A DNA stretch of 64,000 nt from Amylostereum areolatum (lineage: Eukaryota; Basidiomycota; Agaricomycetes; Russulales; Stereaceae). Location: assembly GCA_012932865.1 (NCBI GenBank), contig SAXG01000001.1, forward strand, positions 1,725,693 to 1,789,692. Direction: 5' to 3'. A program made the translations under genes and the position numbers. Numbering within the stretch: the stretch's first letter is position 1; every line of letters begins with the position of its first letter. Of this stretch, positions 1 to 11,276 are shown in pieces. The notes beneath the pieces are model-generated. The model was given only the letters and a program-made list of their open reading frames with translations. It did no database searches and was not told the origin of the DNA.

Positions 1-540
1 GAGTGCGGTAAGCAGAGAAAAGGGGGGCAGAGGGGGTGGCAGCCAAAGGGATGACTTGGATGTGGTGGGAAGGATGAACGGAACTGCACTTGCACTGTGC
101 AGACGGTCGTCAACAAACATGGCCACATGACAAAGCGCCCACTTGCACGTGTCGACTGTCCGCCGTCCGCGCTCGCCCATGAGCTCTCTCAGGATCGCTC
201 GCTGCACTCTGTGGATGACTCTCACCAAGGGACTGACACGAGTGTAGCTTGAACACACTGAAGCATCAGGAAAACTCCAAGTACTTGAGCTGTACTTGGA
301 CTTGGAGCCGACAGCTTGGACTTGGTGATAATCCTTAGACATAACTTGAACTGGAACAATAACACTGGCTTGCTTGATCAAAAAGGTGGAACTTGGGAGT
401 TCCCTTGGAGATATACTAGTTTAATTGTATCCTTGTACTTTTAGTAGTTAGCTTGCATCTCGGAAATCTGCAAAGCTGCTAAGTCGCGACTCGCGACTTT
501 GTGAATTCGAGAACACGACCAATCACGTGACTCTTCAGTT
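1..540. other. intergenic, no gene seen
   Basis: I see no open frame with fungal coding bias and no recognisable RNA gene. The last part is AT-richer and leads into the C-rich minisatellite. Confidence 0.6.
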
Positions 541-1805
541 ATGTCAACGCTCAACGCCGCCTCGTCTCTTTGTCTTCAACCACGACATCCGTCGTCGTTG
601 GGGATCCGGCCTCGTCGCCGTCGTCGACCTCGACCGTACCGTCACCGTCACCCGCCACGCCCTCGTCACCCGCCACGCCCTTGTCACCCGCCACGCCCTC
701 GTCACCTGCCACGCCCTCGTCACCCGCCACGCCTTCGCCGCTCTCAACGTCCTCGCCCGTCGCTCTCAACCTCCTTGCCCATCGCTCTCAATGTCCTCGC
801 ACGTCGCCGCCCACGCCCGTCGCCCTCAACGCCGACACCCTCGTCGCCCCCCAATGCCCACGCCTTCCTCACTCCCCAACGCCCACGCCTTCCTCACTCC
901 CCAACGCCAACGCACCCGTCGCCCAACACCAACGTGTCCGTCGCCCCCAGCGCCGACGGCCGTGTCATCCCCAATGCTGACGCCTTCGTCGCCCCCACGC
1001 TGACACCCGTCATTCCCAGCGCCCACTCCCTCGTCGCCCCCTAACGCCGACAGTCTCGTCGTCCCCACGCCGACGCTCATCACCCCCAACGCCAAAGCCC
1101 TCGTCACCCCCAGCGCCCACGCTCTCATCACCCCCCAACGCCCATGCGCCCGTCAACCTTCACACCCTCGTCAACCCTCACACCCTCGTCAACCCTCACG
1201 CCCTCGTCAACGCGAATGCCACCCGTCACCTCCAGGCCTCGCGGCCCCCAACGCACATGCCCTTGTCGCCCAACACCGTCGCCGCCGCCGTCGTCAACCG
1301 CACTGTCGTCCTCAATGTCCGTACCCGCCCTCTTCCTTCGCCTTCAAAGACCCCACCTCTGTCATGCCCAAGGTGTGCGCTCCCACTGCTTTAGTCACTT
1401 ATTAACAACACTCATGCTGCGGCTTTCTTAGTGCCCGCACCCGCATGCCCGCCCTCAACGGCCATGTCCCCTGCCCTCTACGTGCTCCCGCTTGCGCCCT
1501 CTCCTCCTCTTTCATGGTCCCACCCTCGACGTGCCCGCATCCCCACCCTCGGCGCACCAGTGTCCCTTTCTGTGTCACCTTTCGGGTTCCCGCCCTCGAC
1601 GCGCCAGTGGCGTCACCCTCGCCCTCAATGCTCATACTCCTGATGCCTTCGACGCTCATGACCCCGACGCCCTCGACACTTGCGCCCCGGTCGCCTTTGT
1701 CGCAAGTGTCACCAGCACCCTCGACCCCTCGACACCCATGTCCCCGGTGCTCGCGGCTCCGTCCCCTTGATGCTTGTAGCCCTGTCCCCTTTGATACTCG
1801 TGTCT
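541..1805. repeat. C-rich minisatellite array 1
   Basis: About 1.2 kb of strongly strand-asymmetric, C-rich and G-poor DNA. The cleanest part (about 648-735) is five near-identical 18-bp units of the type CCCGCCACGCCCTCGTCA. A related 18-bp unit recurs three times near 1156-1212, and the rest is degenerate. Open frames run through it on both strands, but they are periodic Pro/Arg/His-rich strings and look like by-products of the repeat. Arrays of similar composition lie at 9472-9660 and 18256-19060. Confidence 0.8.
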
Positions 1806-2467
1806 TCTCTCCTTCCATGAAACTTGGCCATCATATCTCACAGTATACATACATGTACACAGTAGTATAGAGAACCACAAATAATAATTTAGTTTTCTAT
1901 TTCCTGAAATGTGTGTATCCAAAGCCTTCACAAGACTCTTCCAAGGCAGAACCCAAGCTTCCAACAGGACCTGACCAATGACTGCTTGGGGACAAGGTAT
2001 GCTCAACCTGTCCTCAACATCAGTAAAAAATGCCATGCCAACACCGTACTTTATAGTCTCCAAAGTGGTCATAACGGCATCAGCATGTACCCCTTTTTAT
2101 AGGAGCACATTGTAGTCAGCCATGCTTTATATGTCTGTATAGCACCCAAAGTCACCACCCATTGTCTATAGTCCATATAGTGGTGGTGGTTACTCTATAT
2201 GTTCAGAGGTCTATTGCCTATATAGCATCATGTAGTCTTGGGAGGTCAGTGCTCAATGAAAGACATGTTGCCTATATTCCATCCTGTAGCCTCCAAAACA
2301 ATGACATCAATTACATAGCAGCTTGCATCTGCCAAAGCAATTTGAATTTAAATTATCTGGAATGGACCAAATAATCGGACAGAAAATATTATATTTGTAT
2401 CAGCAATCTATGCTAGTTTAACACCGGGCCCGCCGCCGCAGTAGTACCACCCAAAACTCTCACATCC
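1806..2467. other. intergenic, no gene seen
   Basis: AT-richer DNA between the minisatellite and the 3' end of the DUF6532 gene. No supported gene. The phrase 'catgtagtc/tcctgtagcc' and similar short direct echoes occur but form no clear array. Confidence 0.5.
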
Positions 2468-4900
2468 TCACTCCTCGCCCCCCTCACCACTCTCGCTGTC
2501 ATGGCTATGATCACGCTTGCGAACGCCCCGCACACCCGCTGCACCGCCGTCCGGATCGTCTGAATATTCCAACTCGTCGTTCCACTCAACCTGCACCTCC
2601 CCATCAGCACCCGCTGGTCCTCCTCCATCACCGAAACCCCCACCTTGTCCTTGGCCACTACCCTCGTCGACGCTACCGTGTTCTCGCTCGGCACGCGGAC
2701 ATTGATCCCAATGATCCTCAGCATGGGATTCGTCTATCGTGTCGTCTTCCGAGTCGCAACTAGATGCCTCACTGTCAGTGTTCCCAGTGCGGCCAGCAAG
2801 TGAGTCCCGGGCTTGTTTGAGAGCGGTGGTGGATAGGCGGTCCTTCGCCTCCTGTGCCAGTGGAACGGCCCCGGATTTGGCCCTGACGAAACAATGAGAT
2901 TAGAAGGACATTGAAAAAGTGATGAAGACACATCACCGTGCACGCGTGTATAGCTTTCGGCCCAGATTCTTAAAGAACTCTGGATTCTCTCTTGTCCAGT
3001 CCTTGATATCGGACAGCCGAGCGTCGTACTGTTGCTTGTACCCAGCTTCAGTGAATGGTGCGCCCTCTATCTCGACGCCATTGACCCACTCCTCCAGGCA
3101 GTATCGAACCTGCATGGTCTCACGTGTGAGTATGTTGATAGATGATTGTTACCTGACCTACCACAGTGAAAATGAGCGCAAGAGTGACCGCCGTGATCGG
3201 GTTGAAGTAGTTGGAGAACTCGTTTCCGCGATCGCGCGCGTTCTTGAACCACGTCGCTCGTAGGACGAGGGAGATGATGGGAGCTTCGGCGTACCCTGTA
3301 AGACCAATGGAGCCCTAGTAGAAATCAGTCAAGTCCGCATATGACGGATAGAAACATGAGGAGAGACTGAACCTTGTACATATACGCATGCCCAGCCAAT
3401 AGCTGAGCAACATGTTTCTTGTTCTTTGCGATTGCTTTGGCCTTTCCGTCGGTTGTAAGGCCGTAGACGTGGGGGATAAGCTTGCGAACAGCGATCTTCA
3501 GCTCACTGTGCGCATTCGACGATGATCCCTTGATCTAGGAAATCTTAGTTTCATGCCAGTGAGCTCAAGCACGAACACTACACATAACGTACCAGGCTGT
3601 TGATACGAGACGTGAGCTTGTACGGCTCGTTGAAGCTCGCGTTAGCGTTCTTCCACACGGTTTCGGCCCATTTCATTTGATCCTCAAGTGTTGGAAATGC
3701 AGCGCACGTGACGACCTTGCTTTCGTAACGACGAATAGCGGTTTGAATGAGGGAATATACATCTTCAGAATAATCATGCGCTTTCGGGCGTCCAACTGGG
3801 ATCGTCGTGTTGTGAAACGGCGGTGTCCGAGATCGAGGTCGGGCCCGAGCTTGTGACGGAGTATCATTGGTTGATTGCATAGTGCGTTGAGGACTGGCAA
3901 GGGTACGCGTATTCGGCCTTGGTATTTGCTTCCTCGGACTGTGTGAGATGTTAGCACTCTCGACACGGAGTCGATAAGAATGGTACCTTGGGTGTGAACT
4001 ATGGCGTCTATCGTGCCCAGTGGTGTGCAGAGCTGCTGCGCCACGTTGTATATCATTGCGCGAAGGATTGGTATGTGAGATATCTTTGGAAGGGGACAAA
4101 GTTGAATGTGCAGTAGATGATTGGTAAACATGCGGGACGAGCGATGGTCGGACGGCGGCCTTCGTCTTAGATGGCTGTTGACCATGACTAGTGTTGTGAA
4201 CAACCTGATTCTGGGAGGAGCGTGTGAGAACAAAGTACGATGCATAAGACAAGGAACGGATACCAATGTTGGAAAGCTGATGGTTGTACTCGGCAGATGG
4301 ATGTCGTCGTGCTTGTTGGACCCTCCGTCATCTTCGCTTTCAACCGTGGGTGGCTCGTAGTCAGGCTCTGACAGGTCCTGACCTTGGATGGTGTCGTCCT
4401 CTTGAAGGGCCGCAAGGTTTTCTTAACAGTCGGTGGGTCAGTAGATAACACAACTTGAACGATGTTGAATGATGAACGTGCATCCGAACGTAGGAGTGGA
4501 AGCTGAAGCTCGAGCTTCTTGACCCGTGTTTCATTGCGGTTGTATGTTTTGTCGCTTTCCTTACTGTTGTCACCTGGTGAACGGTCCTTGAGCTTCAACA
4601 CCTCAAATAAAAGAATGACGCACGTATGTGGAGCTTGTGAAGCTCCTTTTCATAGCGCAGGATTGTTGCTTCGAGCTTGTCGTATTCGTCTTGGTCTGTA
4701 GGTGCGAAGTCAGAGAAGTAAGAAATATATATGCAAACGAAGGACGTGCTAATGATCGCCTGAGCCACTGACACTTTCTTTTTGCGCTTTGACGATGGAA
4801 GAGCAGCCGGGGGTTTGGTTTTTTTGGATGGATGTGTCTCTTCATCTGGCTCATCAGATAGAGTAGACGGAGGACGTGTCCTTTTGGAAGACTTAGACAT
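2468..4900 (-). CDS. DUF6532-type protein of unknown function
   Basis: Multi-exon gene. I place the start at 4900 (protein opens MSKSSKRTRPPSTL), followed by a basic, Ser/Pro-rich N-terminus and a short coiled-coil-like stretch (EYDKLEATILRYEKEL). A disordered linker follows, then a conserved globular part (about 3800 down to 2930) containing PTLEDQMKWAETVWKNAN, GSIGLTGYAEAPIISLVLR and RYCLEEWVNGVEIEGAPFTE. That pattern matches DUF6532 proteins, which I know mainly from Agaricomycetes; their function is unknown. The C-terminus is an acidic Gly-rich tail ending EGGEE at the stop at 2468. Small GT-AG introns interrupt it. It lies 153 bp from, and divergent to, a Plavaka transposase, so it could be a transposon passenger. 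Exact N-terminal exon borders are uncertain. Confidence 0.7.
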
Positions 4901-5053
4901 AGTGATGAACGGTGCGTGAGGAGGAAAGAAGGGTGGTGTTGACACGGGGAGGTGGCAGTTTGTTTGCAACAGTTGTGGGGCCAACGCACGGACCTGCAGA
5001 CGCAGACGCACGGTCAGACTCTAGTCGAAATTCAGTGCGTACGTCCTATTACC

Positions 5054-8000
5054 ATGTCCACCTCTGCACCGAACATCCACTCCTGTCGCTCGTGTCCAAA
5101 GGTGTTCAACACAGCGGCAGCATTGCGTTCCCATGCCCAACAGAGAGGTGACTGCCGTGAGGCATTAGCTCGCTATCTTGCAGCAATGAACCAGGAGAAG
5201 ACACCACCTCGAGGGAGTGTACCATCGGAGGATGAAGACGGGCCTGTATGGTTGGACGATGAGCAGGAGACGGACTTCAACAACATGGCAGACTACCCAC
5301 CGGACCCCCTTGCAGCAACACCTGGCCCTTCCTCTTCAATGCCGTCTCCATCTCCGTCTCCTTTTCATCGCGCCACCTCGGACACATCCAGAGACGAAGG
5401 AAACCCACGACCAGAGAAGCGTGTGCGGACAATTGCACTGGCAGATGATCCCTGGCCAACGCGTTTTCGGGAGGTGTACCCTGAGCCGGCGGGAATTGCG
5501 GTTGGCGTAGGACAAACTCGGTACGAGTCCTGGCAAGCAAAGGCGGAGGAAGGAGAAGGTCAACCATGGGGCCCGTTTGCGAGCGAGGGAGAGTGGAAAC
5601 TCGTCGAGTGGATGATGAAGACGCTAGGGCAAAAAGAGACTGACGACTTCTTGAAGCTCGACAAGGTCAGATGAGCAGGTGTACCTTGATGGCTCTCGTA
5701 CTCACTTCTGTTCAGATCAAATCCCTCGGCCTATCCTTCCACAACAACCGCGCATTCCTCCAGAAAGTCGATGCACTGCCCACAGGACCGGAGTGGATCT
5801 GCGAGACGCAGCGTATCACCGGAGATCGCGTTGACAAAGATGGAAAGCCGATGATGGAAGACGTCGAAATCTGGTATCGGGATCCAGTGAAATGTATCGA
5901 GGAGCTTATAGGTAACCCTACCTTCCGCGATTTCATTTCGTACGCTCCGGAAAAGCTCTATGAAGATCTGGCACGTGAGAGGCGGGTGTACGAAGAGATG
6001 TCATCGGGTAACTGGTGGTGGAACATCCAGGTCAGTACCAATGCCGCTGTTGTGCTACAACGATAACTGATGTACCGTATTCAGGGCAAACTGACAATCC
6101 CCATCGGCGCGACCATCGCCACTGTGGTTTTGTCTACCGACAAGACACGCCTGTCCCTGTTTAGCGGCGACAAAGCTGCATGGCCGGTATACCTCACCAT
6201 AGGCAACATTGACGTGGAGAAACGAAGAGAAACATCAGCTCGGGCCATGATCCTCATCGGATACTTACCTGTGACAAAAATGGAGTGCTTCTCAGAGGCG
6301 AAGCGATCAGAACAAATCCATCAGCTTTTCCACACCTCAATGCGCGTCGTTCTCAAGCCCCTTATCCGCGCAGGCCTTGAAGGCGTCGAGATGGTGTGTG
6401 CCGACGGCAACATTTGTCGTGTGTTCCCCATCCTTGCGGCCTACATTGCCGACTATCCTGAGCAGTGCCTTGTTGCGTGCTGCAAGGAGAACCGGTGCCC
6501 GGCCTGCTTGGTCGAGCCGAAGGAGCGTGGAGAGCCCGACCTATACCCTCCTTGAGTTCCCCGCGATACGTTGGTCGCTTTGGCGCAGGAAGCACGGGGA
6601 GAACAACCTGACGAATGTAAGGAACAAGGATTACGTCGCATAAACCCCTTCTGGGCGGACTTACCGCATGCCAACATCTTCGAGTGCTTCACCCCCGATA
6701 TCCTACATCAATTACACAAAGGTGTTTTCAAGGACCACCTGATGAGCTGGTCAATAGAGACAGTGGACGGAGGCGAGGAAGAGGTTGACCTTCGATTCAA
6801 GACCATGCCCCGTCATCCCTCCCTTCGTCATTTCTCCCGAGGCGTCTCGCTTGTCTCCCAGTGGACGGGCACGGAGTTCAAGAACATGGAGAAGGTCTTC
6901 GCGGGCGTCATGGCTGGCACCACCGCTGACCTCCGGATTATCGTTGCCGTGCGCGCAATCTTGGATTTCATTTACTACGCGCACTTTGAGTCCCATACTG
7001 AAAGCTCCCTCGCGAAGATGGAGAATGCCTGGAACGTTTTCCACGACAATAAGCAAGTATTTGTCGATCTGGATATTCGGAATGACCTCAACATACCGAA
7101 GATTCATAATATGCACATGTACGTTCCATCAATTCGTGCGCTGGGCGTTGCACCGGGCTACAACACGGAGGGAACTGAGCGATACCATATCGACTTCGCG
7201 AAAAAAGCTTACCGAGGTACGAACAAGAAGAATTACACGGAACAAATGACGAAATGGCTTCAACAGCGGGATGCAGTTCATACTTTTGCTGCGTACCGGA
7301 CGTGGATGCTGGAGCGTGCACAGCCCCGGAGGAAGATCTTTGTGGACGAGGATGCCGAGCCAGAAACTGATGATGAAGAGGACGACGACGATGACGCACA
7401 ATTCATTGAGCCAGTTATCAATTGCTATGCAATAACTTGTACCCTCCCCAAACTTGCTTCCTACCCACACACAACGATCGCTGATATCATCAATCGCTTC
7501 GGGGGGACGGACTTTCTAGCCTGCCTGGACAAATACCTGCGAATGCAGCCAGCGACCTTTCCCCCAACTCTCCTTCCCCACGAGGCCGACCGATTTGACT
7601 TATACAAACACGTCTACATCATCATTCCATTACCACGCACCATTTCAATGTCTCGCCGCTTCCTCAAAGATGTGGTTCGCGCAACAAGCGCCGTCGCCCC
7701 CCACGGACGGAAGAAGTGCACGCCTGCTGTACACGATATGGCCCTTGCTAGGCAGAAAGACCATGATGGTCTTCCGAGCGAGAGCAATGAGCTTACTGGT
7801 GTGTTATCCTCCCGTCTCCGATGCTGTATCCTAACCATACACTCTCAGATCTCACTGTTGGCCATGTACGCGCCCTCTTTCGCCTTCCGCCTCGCTACGA
7901 CTCGGCTCAATTGCACCCCCCTCTTGCATATGTGGAATGGTTCACCCCAATGAAACCAATCCCCGATGTTCGCATGTGTCAGGTTTCAAAATCTACCCAA

Positions 8001-8216
8001 AATCATCACTGTCGCGCGTCCATCATCCCCATATCTTCCCTCATGCAATCTTGCCATCTCTTCCCTCAGTTTCCCCATCGAGGCATCGGTAGCACCGATT
8101 GGACGTCCGAGAATGTTTACAAAAAGGCTAAGTCCTTCTACGTTAATCCGTTTCTCCGACACTACGAGTTTTCCCGGTTTGAATCTTTACTGTCTCTCCC
8201 TCCTGATATCCATTAG
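5054..8216 (+). pseudogene. Plavaka-type DNA transposase with one in-frame stop
   Basis: Four-exon transposase-like gene starting at ATG 5054. The N-terminus has a C2H2-like finger (CRSCPKVFNTAAALRSH). The middle carries Plavaka-like blocks such as [76 protein letters not shown] and GVAPGYNTEGTERYH. The C-terminus has PPLAYVEWFTP and WTSENVYKK. Introns fit at 5668-5715, about 6030-6084 and about 7800-7848, all GT-AG. A single TGA at 6553-6555 interrupts an otherwise open frame that continues unchanged, so the copy looks recently inactivated. The TGA would be CGA (Arg) before a CpG-type transition; that ancestral codon is inferred. I could not identify terminal inverted repeats or a target duplication, so element ends are unknown. 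Confidence 0.85.
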
Positions 8217-9108
8217 CTCTGAATCTCCTTATCATTACACAATATTGAGTGAGCAAGGCTAATATATTGCAATCCATGGGTGGCAGGTGATATGAACATC
8301 GGTAGGAACACGGAGATTTGATTGAGAAATAGAAACAGGGAGGCAAGGGAATGATTGGATGAGGATGGATACGGAGTGGTGTACATCGACGGCAAATGGT
8401 AACGGCAGATAAGTAGTGGATGCATGGGATCGAGGAACGGGAATGAGGGCAAACTCGCGAGGTCACTGTTAGGGAAGAGGGAGCGGCGGCAGGCATTAGC
8501 GGTGAAGGAGAAGAGACATGCATATGATGCACCTGAAGGTCCTCTTCATCTATATGATGACCCTTCCCCGTGCTCCCACTAGTCTCCTGGGTCGTCGAGC
8601 GTACAGCCGTCGAAGGCCATTCGAACGTTGTGACCACGAGCGATGTTGAGCGGCAGCATATGCTATCTTGATGGTGAGATGTTCGACATTTGGGGGGGGG
8701 GGTGGGGGGTTCACGGCGAGACTCAGGACTCAGTGAGCCATCTCAGCGTTCCTGACGCCTACGTTGATGATGATTGACAGTGCTGGGGAGGGGAGGAAGG
8801 TGGGGTGAATGAGGACGGCGGATACCTGAGTGGATGATGGATGATGGAGAGTGACGCGCGCAAAGGCGCCACGCCGCCAACCTTGTTCGAATTCCGAAGA
8901 TCACTTAACCTGGTCCGTTTTAGCTATTATTGCAGATTTAGTTACTTATGCTGGTATAGATTGCGACAAAATAATAAACTCGGCAACTGTCCGAGGAAAA
9001 CTTACCAAAACCAACCCTTGGAGTAAGCAGGTGTGCACGTGATCACTCGCCACAGAGCCTTCGGACACGAATTTTCATGCTCTTCTGCATCCTCTCTACT
9101 TACATTCG
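8217..9108. other. Plavaka 3' flank, no gene seen
   Basis: Contains a G-rich homopolymer run near 8691-8706 and purine-rich sequence. No coding-like frame. It may hold the unrecognised right end of the Plavaka element. Confidence 0.5.
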
Positions 9109-9714
9109 ATGGACCAGGCGCCATACTCCCTGAATCTGGGGACGTCTTGGGAGGTACGTGTTCTTACCATGTCTTGTATTCCTACTGAAACCTCTGACCA
9201 CCACTTTGTAGATCATAGACCAAACTTGCAGGCCCAGAAGTGACGTGGCGGACGAGTCACCTTCACTCGTTGAAGGCATTACGGTCAAGTTCATTGGACC
9301 AGGAGTATGCGACCTTCAGTTTAACCCGGGCCCTTCTCCCCGAGCTTTTGTACGTGTCTCAAACCCCATACTTGCTACACAGTCCCGTACTGACACTGGC
9401 AGCGAATCCAAATAATAAACTCGAACATATCTGCGCTCGTTCTATCACGGCAATCCGCACCTCCAACCCCTGTGCATGAGACCCCCGCACCTCCGACTCC
9501 CGCCCCTGGGACTTCCGCACGTCCAACGCCCGCCTCTGAGACCCCCACATGTCCAACCCCTGCACATCCAACCCCCGCACGTCCAACGCCCACGCATTCA
9601 ACGCCCGCACCTGAGACCCCCACACCTGAGACCCCCGCACTGACTGTCGCGGCTCCACCGTCGTCACATCTGGACTCTCAACCCGGCCACATCCTACCTG
9701 GGGCTCGAATCTAA
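9109..9714 (+). CDS. small hypothetical protein with Pro/Thr-rich repeat tail
   Basis: Three exons join in perfect phase: 9109-9153 (15 codons), 9212-9349 (46 codons) and 9403-9714 (103 codons plus stop). Introns begin GTACGTG in both cases and end TAG or CAG with a CTGAC branch site, so splicing is believable. The first 61 residues (MDQAPYSLNLGTSWE, then a segment with SLVEGITVKFIGPGVCDLQF) match no family I recognise. The last exon is a minisatellite read as (A/T/P)-rich repeats such as ETPAPPTPAPGTSARPTP. Transcription and further downstream exons are unproven: a following frame (9720-10130) could be spliced on. Confidence 0.4.
9472..9660. repeat. C-rich minisatellite array 2 (12-15 bp units)
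   Basis: Degenerate tandem units of the type CCCGCACGTCCAACG / CCTGAGACCCCCACA. It shares the C-rich, G-poor strand bias of arrays 1 and 3, and lies inside the last exon of the hypothetical gene at 9109-9714. Confidence 0.75.
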
Positions 9715-10856
9715 CGATCAAGTCGACAACTCGGACGACTTTGGAGAGGAGCCGCACACCATGGACAGTGGGAGAAGAAGCCAAAAAGGTATTCTACCCT
9801 GTTTGACTCTCAAACAACCGAACTGTGACTAATGTACATATGATCTCTCAGTCCGCCGCTCTCATCGCTACAATCCAACCGAATCATCGCAGCATGTCCC
9901 CTCCCCACGCACTAGCCTTGGTGCCAGCTCAATGCCCCTTCCGCATCAAGCTCTCCGTGCACAGTCCTCAGGGAGGTTTGCCACTTGAACTCCTTCTGCG
10001 TCGCCTGGTGCGGAATCGCGTGGCCATGGTCATGTTTGGTACGTCGATCTGTACTTTCCCCACGGTTGAATGTAAGCATCTAACGTTATTCCAGGTCCTC
10101 GCCTCAGCCGCTGTACCCTGACAGTACTCCGTGGCCTCTCTACCGTGACCGTCCAGCTTCCCCGCCCCGCCTAGGTACCTTTGTTCCGTTACTTACACGC
10201 CTGCCTATCATTCTCAATACACCCGGTGTACTCCCGGCGCATCGCGCTCTACCTCTACTAGCACACTCCACCTAGGTCTCGCTCTCCTTTCGCCTAGGTC
10301 TCATTTTCTTTCCGCTGGTCTCTTGTAGATATAGCACCTTAGATTGATCATTACGAGCACCAATATATCTTGTTTTTAAAGAGCTTTGACCACATTGTGT
10401 GTAGCATGAAAGACTATCCCATTCTCTGTTGACTACAGCTTGCATAAGGATGGTTTGAAGTTCTTCATTGGAGGGCCTGATGAAGTGTAGACCTACAATG
10501 TAGCTAGCACAACTATGGGAGCTACAAAGGACGATAAATCCTCTGTGAGAACTATAGGTCCTTTGGCGGCTTACAATGGTCTGGCCTATGATATGTAGGA
10601 CAATAATTCATGGCCCTACACAATGGAGCTAAGAATTTTTGCTGATGAAGGACATTGTACAGGATACTCAAGTGCTTGGGAAGGCATCTTCAAGCTATAT
10701 GTGACCTTGGCCCAGTAAAGGGACATGGCTTGGCCAAGTGCCATGTTACTTAGAGCTTGGGGCCTTGGGCAACTTGCCCAAGGGTCCCAAGGCACTGTCA
10801 AGTAAGTGGAGTTTTCCTGATGAGAGGTATATCCTCATCCTCGGACATTGCAGCTC
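9715..10856. other. intergenic up to retrotransposon insertion site
   Basis: A frame at 9825-10121 follows a plausible intron but is short and unrecognised. The motif CCTAGGTCT recurs near 10270-10310. The rest is AT-richer and I see no supported gene. The retrotransposon target is agctc at 10852-10856. Confidence 0.5.
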
Positions 10857-11276
10857 TGTCAGAAACGCAGTTTATGAGACCGATGAACCGCCTAAGTCGC
10901 GACGATGAGAGGAGCGAGAAGAAAATAGATTCGAGAGTGCCGGGGTCTAGGGTAGTGCAACGTGCGCTACAGTACCGTATGACGAGATGGACAGTCTAGG
11001 GAAAAGGGAAGAGAAACACTGTCCTTATATACAAGTGGGAACGATGGTGCGATGCGATGCGATAGTGGTGCGAGCGGGGGGAACAATAGGAAAGGAGTCA
11101 TGGGGCGGAGGACGAAGGTCCGGAGCAGTGATGTCATAGATAAGGATGCGGAACCCCGCTCGGAAGTCCGGGCAATGACGTCGTTGAAGCATGTGATGCA
11201 AGGGAAAGTCATGTGCCGTGACACGTCGCGTGTACGAGGTCTGCAAACGAAGAGAGAAATGGAGCGATCCGTGACA
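10857..11276 (-). repeat. 3' LTR of chromovirus
   Basis: 420 bp, TG...CA on the sense strand. It carries the same TATA (11024-11031) and inferred R start (10998) as the other LTR. The pol frame runs 68 nt into it before stopping at 11209. Confidence 0.95.

Noticed and set aside
527..1131. Overlapping open frames of 60-170 codons on both strands
   Set aside because: They are periodic translations of the 18-bp minisatellite and have no family-like motif.
2360..9000. TCGGACAG near 2373 and CTGTCCGA near 8988 as terminal inverted repeats of the Plavaka element
   Set aside because: An 8-bp match at that distance is expected by chance and I see no target duplication.
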